A stretch of DNA of 64,000 nt from positions 141,578,574 through 141,642,573 of the forward strand of contig CM061236.1 in the NCBI GenBank assembly GCA_030848705.1. Direction: 5' to 3'. This DNA is from Heracleum sosnowskyi. Lineage: Eukaryota > Streptophyta > Magnoliopsida > Apiales > Apiaceae. Positions within the stretch are counted from its first letter, which is position 1. Each line of letters opens with the position of its first letter. The notes beneath the pieces are model-generated. The model was not told where the DNA came from and searched no databases. It saw only the letters and a list, made by a program, of their open reading frames with translations. A program made the translations under genes and the position numbers. This document shows positions 59,534-64,000 of the stretch, piece by piece.

Positions 59534-60582
59534 GGTCAGTTTGAGATATTGTCATTCCATGGCTCATTTACAATATCTGAAAGTGGCGGTGTGCGAATCA
59601 GGAAGGGAGGCTTTAGTGTCTCATTAGCAGATCCTAATGGCCATGCAATTGGTGGCCTATTGGTTGCTGCCAGGGCTGATCCAAGTAAGTTTTTTTCTTT
59701 GCTCTACTATTAGGATTGATTATGTACTAATACATTATCTGTGTAAATTCAATGTGGCTCATACTAGCTGTTATAAAATCATTATGCTGAGATCATAGCA
59801 TGCTCAATTTGTTTTCGATGCATTACACTTTTCACCATTATGCTGATTGAAGCACCATTCTTTGTTCTGAAGCTACTGAGTATGCATCAAGCCATAGACA
59901 TGCACTTTTTTCAACTAAATACTCTTGTGTTGTCATTGTGTTGTCATGTATGTTAAATGTAATGTGTACTCTCTATTTAGTTCGGGTAGTGCCGTACGAC
60001 CATATTTTAATTATTTTTGCTCCTCTTCTTTACCCACACTTGTGTTTGTCTTCTCTTGTCCCTGCTGAAAAGATGGGCTCAATGCTAGATAATTATGTAA
60101 CAAAGGGTAAAAAATAGAGTTTCTTGGGTTATGTCAATTTTCTTGAAGTCAATGGGTTCATGTATTTTGACATAATAATATTGTGATTGCTGGTTTTTCC
60201 TTGTAAAATATTTTAAGTTTAATGTTATTACTCTTTTTTTTCCCAGACTGTGGTTGGGAGCTTTATCCCAAATGCATACAAAAACCACAAACGGAAGCAA
60301 CACTCTGAAGCTTGAATGGTTTCGCAGATTCAGAGTGTTCCAAATGCTGCTCCGAGAACAAACTTACAAATATCAGTTGGAGCAGATACCAGCAATAGAG
60401 TTGGCCCCTATTCTGCCTGTCGGAATAGTGCTGAAGGATCTGCCAGCTGGACACATGACATTTTAGCTTCATGTAGTCTGGCTGTAGTGACGGTTTTAGA
60501 AGGATTTGGAAATTTCATCTGGGGAAACATTGTAACAGTGACTTTTATGAAAAATGCAAAGGCGAGGAAGAGTCCAGAGTGA
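59534..60582 (+). pseudogene. AHL gene fragment, second copy
   Basis: Identical to the fragment at 45254-46302: PPC exon 59534-59684 (FEILSFHGSFTISESGG), intron with GTAAGT donor, exon from 60247 (VVGSFIPNAYKNHKRKQ), the same one-base phase error and the same stop at 60316. Sharing of lesions shows that the gene was already broken before duplication. Confidence 0.85.
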
Positions 60583-62095
60583 AAGCATGGTAGAAGACAG
60601 CAATGAACAAAAAGGGTAGTTTGCCACTGACCAGATGGGATGCACCCTTTCAAAGAAGATAAACTATTTTAGTTTTTTATTTATTTATGTAATCTTGTAA
60701 TTCAAGAACAAACAATTTCAAGTGTAACTATTATGTCAAAATATATTTTGAACTTTTATTGTGAATGCACTTGTTTAGATTGTGTAAAACAAAGTTAAGA
60801 TTACTGTATTTTGAAAAATTATTTGGTAGAATCATTGTGTTAATTACTATAGAGCCAATTAATTTTGAGCAAAAATGTTTGGCTAGCTTTTTTCTTTTCC
60901 AAGTTATTCTTGATTAGAGTTTTTTTTGTTAAGTTATTTTTTTTATCAGAGTTATTTATATACCTCCAACAAAATCAACATATAAAATGTGTGTTTGTGT
61001 ACTTACATGATTTAATTATATCGTTTGATTTAATTATATCATTTGAAGTTTTACTGAAGTTCATAAATAATTGAGCCTTTCATAAGACATAAAATTATAC
61101 AATTATTATCTGATAGCATGATTCTTCAATTCTTAGGAGTTATTCCCTTTTGCAAAGCAAGGAAGAAGCTGAAAAATGCAGAGGTGAAAAAGGCTCGGGA
61201 CTGAAAGCATGGCAGAACATAGCCATGAAAAAATAGCTATAGGTTAGTTTGCCACGACCAGATATGGTAGAAAATGATTAATGTTTTAGTTTTTTTTGGG
61301 TAATTTTGTAATGCCAGAAAAAAAACACTTGTTCAAATTATTGACAAACAATGTTTCCATTAATGTACTCTACAAAAGTGTTAGTAGAATACTTGTGCCA
61401 AAAAAGGTTACGAGAACATCTCCAACAGGCTCCCTAAATCCACTCGTATGTCAAAAAAATGCTATAATGCTCGAACCGGGGACCGAGACAGACGTGATAA
61501 CCAACTACACCACCAAACCAGATGTTCTCTCTTATTTTTATTTATGAGTAAGGACTATCCATCCCTTATAATTTCTTTATCCAAAAAAAAAAGTTATTTA
61601 ACCTCTTTTCTTCACACCTTTTCTCTTGCAAATTCAAAGTTGAAATTTAAATTTATAATTATTATTGTTATTAGGATTGTTGTGGGAGTTTATAATCCTA
61701 AATCCCTAAGAACCTGCTATTATGTTTACAAGGAAACACTGTTGGACTGTGAATTGCTCTAAAAGAGAAGCTGCACTGCACCAGAGAGCTATAGCTCTAG
61801 CAGTACTCTCTTGCCCTTGTTTCCCAAGTGGTTGATGGTTAAGTAAGACAAAAGTGGGGTGTGAGAGTTTCAATTGTACAAAACAAATTGCTAAATGTAA
61901 GAGGCGTTCACTAATATTGCAAATTTTGGGGAAATAGAAGAATAAAGATGCTAGTTTCTATCCTATAAGGATTGCAAATTTAAGGAAAATATATATACAT
62001 CATAGGTTCTAGTTCTACCACTACTCAAGCTGGCAGATTAAATTACATGCCACAAGAAAAAGTGTCACCTTCATTCAAAATTTTCATATAGCCAG
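60583..62095. other. Rest of the duplicated segment, copy 2
   Basis: AHL 3' region (60583-60880), its partial repeat (61135-61320), the tRNA-Val-like fragment on the minus strand (61470-61520, with inverted repeat arms at 61412-61421 and 61520-61529) and AT-rich spacer. No gene. Confidence 0.6.
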
Positions 62096-63245
62096 CACTA
62101 CAACGAAAGTGGCTAAAATCAACCGAAAAAAATCGGTTGAATTTAGGTTCATTTCAACCGGATCTGGTTGAACTTTCCCGTTGTATATAAGGGTGTTGAA
62201 AATAACGTCCGGGATGAATTTAAGTTTAAATTCAACCACTTCTAGTTGATTTTGTTGACACCATATTCAACCACTTTCCATTGAAAAGAAACTTGGCCAT
62301 TTTCGAAAAAATTTGAAATTTGAAATTTGAATTTCACCAAAAAATTCATATTCCCGTCAATGACAGTAAAATCAACCGAATATTGTTGCGTATATTTTTG
62401 CTAAAATCAATGGATTTTCGTTGATTAGATGGTCTTGTCTCATGTCTATAGATTCAACCGAATATTATTGCATTAAACTCTCAAAATCAACAAGATTTGG
62501 TTGATATTCCCCGCGTTTATGCATTTTAATGCAACCACATCTTGTTGATATTACTTGACCATAAAAGTGACTCCGTAACCTTCATTCAGTATTTAGTATG
62601 TACTGCTTGGTGTTGAATTTAAAAAACCATATAATTCAATATTTTTCTATGAGCTGCTTGTACAATTCCTACTACTTACAATTCCTACTAGAAGACATAA
62701 TTATTACGAAAAAATAAACTTTAAAAGGTAGGCCCAAAAAAAACCATGGATTAGTTCCAAAATAAAATGCAGACATAATGTTGAATTAGTTCCATGTCTT
62801 CATGTCTAGCACAAAATACTCAAATCAAGGTTTTAAAACATAGCAAATATTTAAATATTTCCCGCTTGAATCAAGTCGGTTGAATTTATCTAGTTGATTT
62901 GATCTTTTGGCGGAAACTTTCCCGCTTGATGAATAAAATATTTTCCACGGATTAACCGGATGTGGTTGATTTGGAATTCGGTTGAATTTAACTTTTGGCG
63001 AAAACTTTCCCACCTACGGAATAAAATATGTTTCAATTTTCAACCGGATATGGTTGAATGACAAATTGGTTAATATTATTCGGTTGAATTTAACCAAGAG
63101 AACAAGCAAAACTATTTTTAAATTTAAAATTTTTCCTAAATAAAGGAAAAGGGAGTGGAAAAATATTTTTTAAACATAAAACCATGAAACACATGATTAT
63201 CCTCCATGCATTTGGAGGTAATTGACAAGGACTAATTTGGATGTC
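62096..63245 (+). mobile_element. Family F CACTA, left part
   Basis: Starts CACTACAACGAAAGTGGC and is crowded with CAACCG, CAACCA, CGGTTGA and TGGTTGA words to about 63090. TTTCCCGCTTGA and TTTTGGCG-AAACTTTCCC are also repeated (62870-63010). No coding region and no matching right end (CGTTGTAGTG) are found, so it is truncated or its right end lies outside recognisable sequence. Confidence 0.7.
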
Positions 63246-64000
63246 AGCTAAAAGTCTAGGTATAAATTCCTCAAAAGGAAACCTAAAACCTGCAACTATG
63301 GCATCCTTATAGATACAAAAAGCATTAGGCCTCCACAGGAACGGTCACCGGCACCGGCAGTAATAAGTTTTAAAGGAGCCTTAATTCAATATAATTTGTT
63401 ATAATTGTTGGGTTTTATACTGAACTATTAGTTTGAAGTATATAACATTGTTCATTTCATTGAAAATCTTGATTGCATATTATTACATTGTCTGTTGATT
63501 ATATATTATGGATAATCTAGTATCAAATGGGATAACAAAAGATTAGATTATCAGTGTTTGTATATAATATAATAAAGGTTCACAGTGTAACTGGTATTAG
63601 ACAACCCACTGGAATGACTGAAGTATTATTTGGGAATAGTTTATCTTGACTATTAAATAATACTTGTATATTTTGTGTATATTGAACGAGATCAAAATAT
63701 TAGAATTGTTCTTTTAGTCTGACAGTTAAGAAGAACTAAGATTCTATGATATTATTGCTTAGGTTCTTAATCTGGATGTAGTGATTGACACTTGTATGCA
63801 ATGCACATGCTTTAATTCATATAAGATGTAATTAATTATTAATTATAATATTATGTGTTGAGCAGTGACATTGCATGCAGAGTGAGATATTAATTACAGA
63901 AGGAATCCATGTCCTGATAATATCCGGGTTGATGATGTCCTCTTGAAAGCTAATAAAGATAATTATGTGAAGTCATGCACGCAGATTAATTTCTGACATA
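63246..64000. other. AT-rich sequence to the window end, no gene seen
   Basis: 63300-63380 has a GGAACGGTCACCGGCACCGG stretch; the remainder is AT-rich with no frame longer than chance. May be retroelement leader or intergenic sequence; nothing decides. Confidence 0.4.

Larger units (their letters stand above)
58655..62139. repeat. Segmental duplication, copy 2
   Basis: Nearly identical to 44375-47860. It abuts copia integrase sequence on the left and continues on the right, uninterrupted, into family F CACTA sequence, so it keeps the empty site of the family E insertion. Confidence 0.95.

Noticed and set aside
63772..63781. CACTA right end (GATGTAGTG)
   Set aside because: The sequence inward does not match the family F left end (CACTACAACG), and no subterminal words lie beside it.

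Overview
This is a stretch of plant nuclear DNA, AT-rich and built almost entirely of nested transposable elements. Three things point to a flowering plant: CACTA (En/Spm-type) transposons with TNP2-class transposases and introns, interstitial TTTAGGG/CCCTAAA telomere-type repeats, and a fragment of an AHL (AT-hook, PPC/DUF296) gene. I cannot name the species or family from the sequence. I see no intact ordinary host gene. Every recognisable coding region is a transposon gene, a retroelement fragment or a pseudogene.

Layout. 1-17358: a CACTA element of family A (A2, left end outside the window) interrupted by a second, apparently complete family A element (A1, 1051-13282, 3-bp target duplication AAA). 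A1 carries an intact-looking TNP2 transposase on the minus strand, a 60-bp hairpin minisatellite joined to a telomere-type array, and an intact-looking 11-exon ULP1-like (C48) protease gene on the plus strand. The A2 remainder (13283-17358) carries a broken copy of the same protease gene. 17359-18908: LINE remnant. 18909-21926: family B CACTA, truncated in its TNP2 gene by a family C CACTA whose left end is at 21927. Inside the family C region are an RNase H-like gene fragment, GA and palindromic repeats, a telomere-type array, a TNP2 gene with one frameshift (26111-29377) and a second transposon gene. About 31.3-33.7 kb: a truncated Ty1/copia fragment. 33.75-41.7 kb: family D CACTA material with a Transposase_24-type (tnpA-like) gene and a decayed TNP2, both on the minus strand, ending in a clear right terminus at 41697 that lies inside a second copy of the LINE.

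42.5-64 kb: an inverted LINE reverse transcriptase fragment, then a 3.5-kb segment (44375-47860) that is repeated almost without change at 58655-62139. Each copy holds an LTR-like region with a cluster of heat-shock-element-like motifs, a Stowaway MITE, an AHL pseudogene, a tRNA-Val-like fragment and the left end of a family F CACTA. In the first copy only, a 3.8-kb non-coding family E CACTA (47861-51659, target duplication TTG) has inserted; the second copy preserves the exact empty site. Between the copies lie LTR-like pieces, a family G-like array of direct repeats and a decayed Ty1/copia pol gene (minus strand, 56.5-58.65 kb).

How the parts relate. TNP2 is the CACTA transposase, and the second genes (tnpA-like, or here the ULP1-like protease) are its expected partners. 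Each CACTA family uses its own short subterminal word, presumably the binding code for its own DNA-binding protein. The nesting order and the empty site give a relative history: LINE first, then CACTA insertions, then segmental duplication, then family E insertion in one copy.
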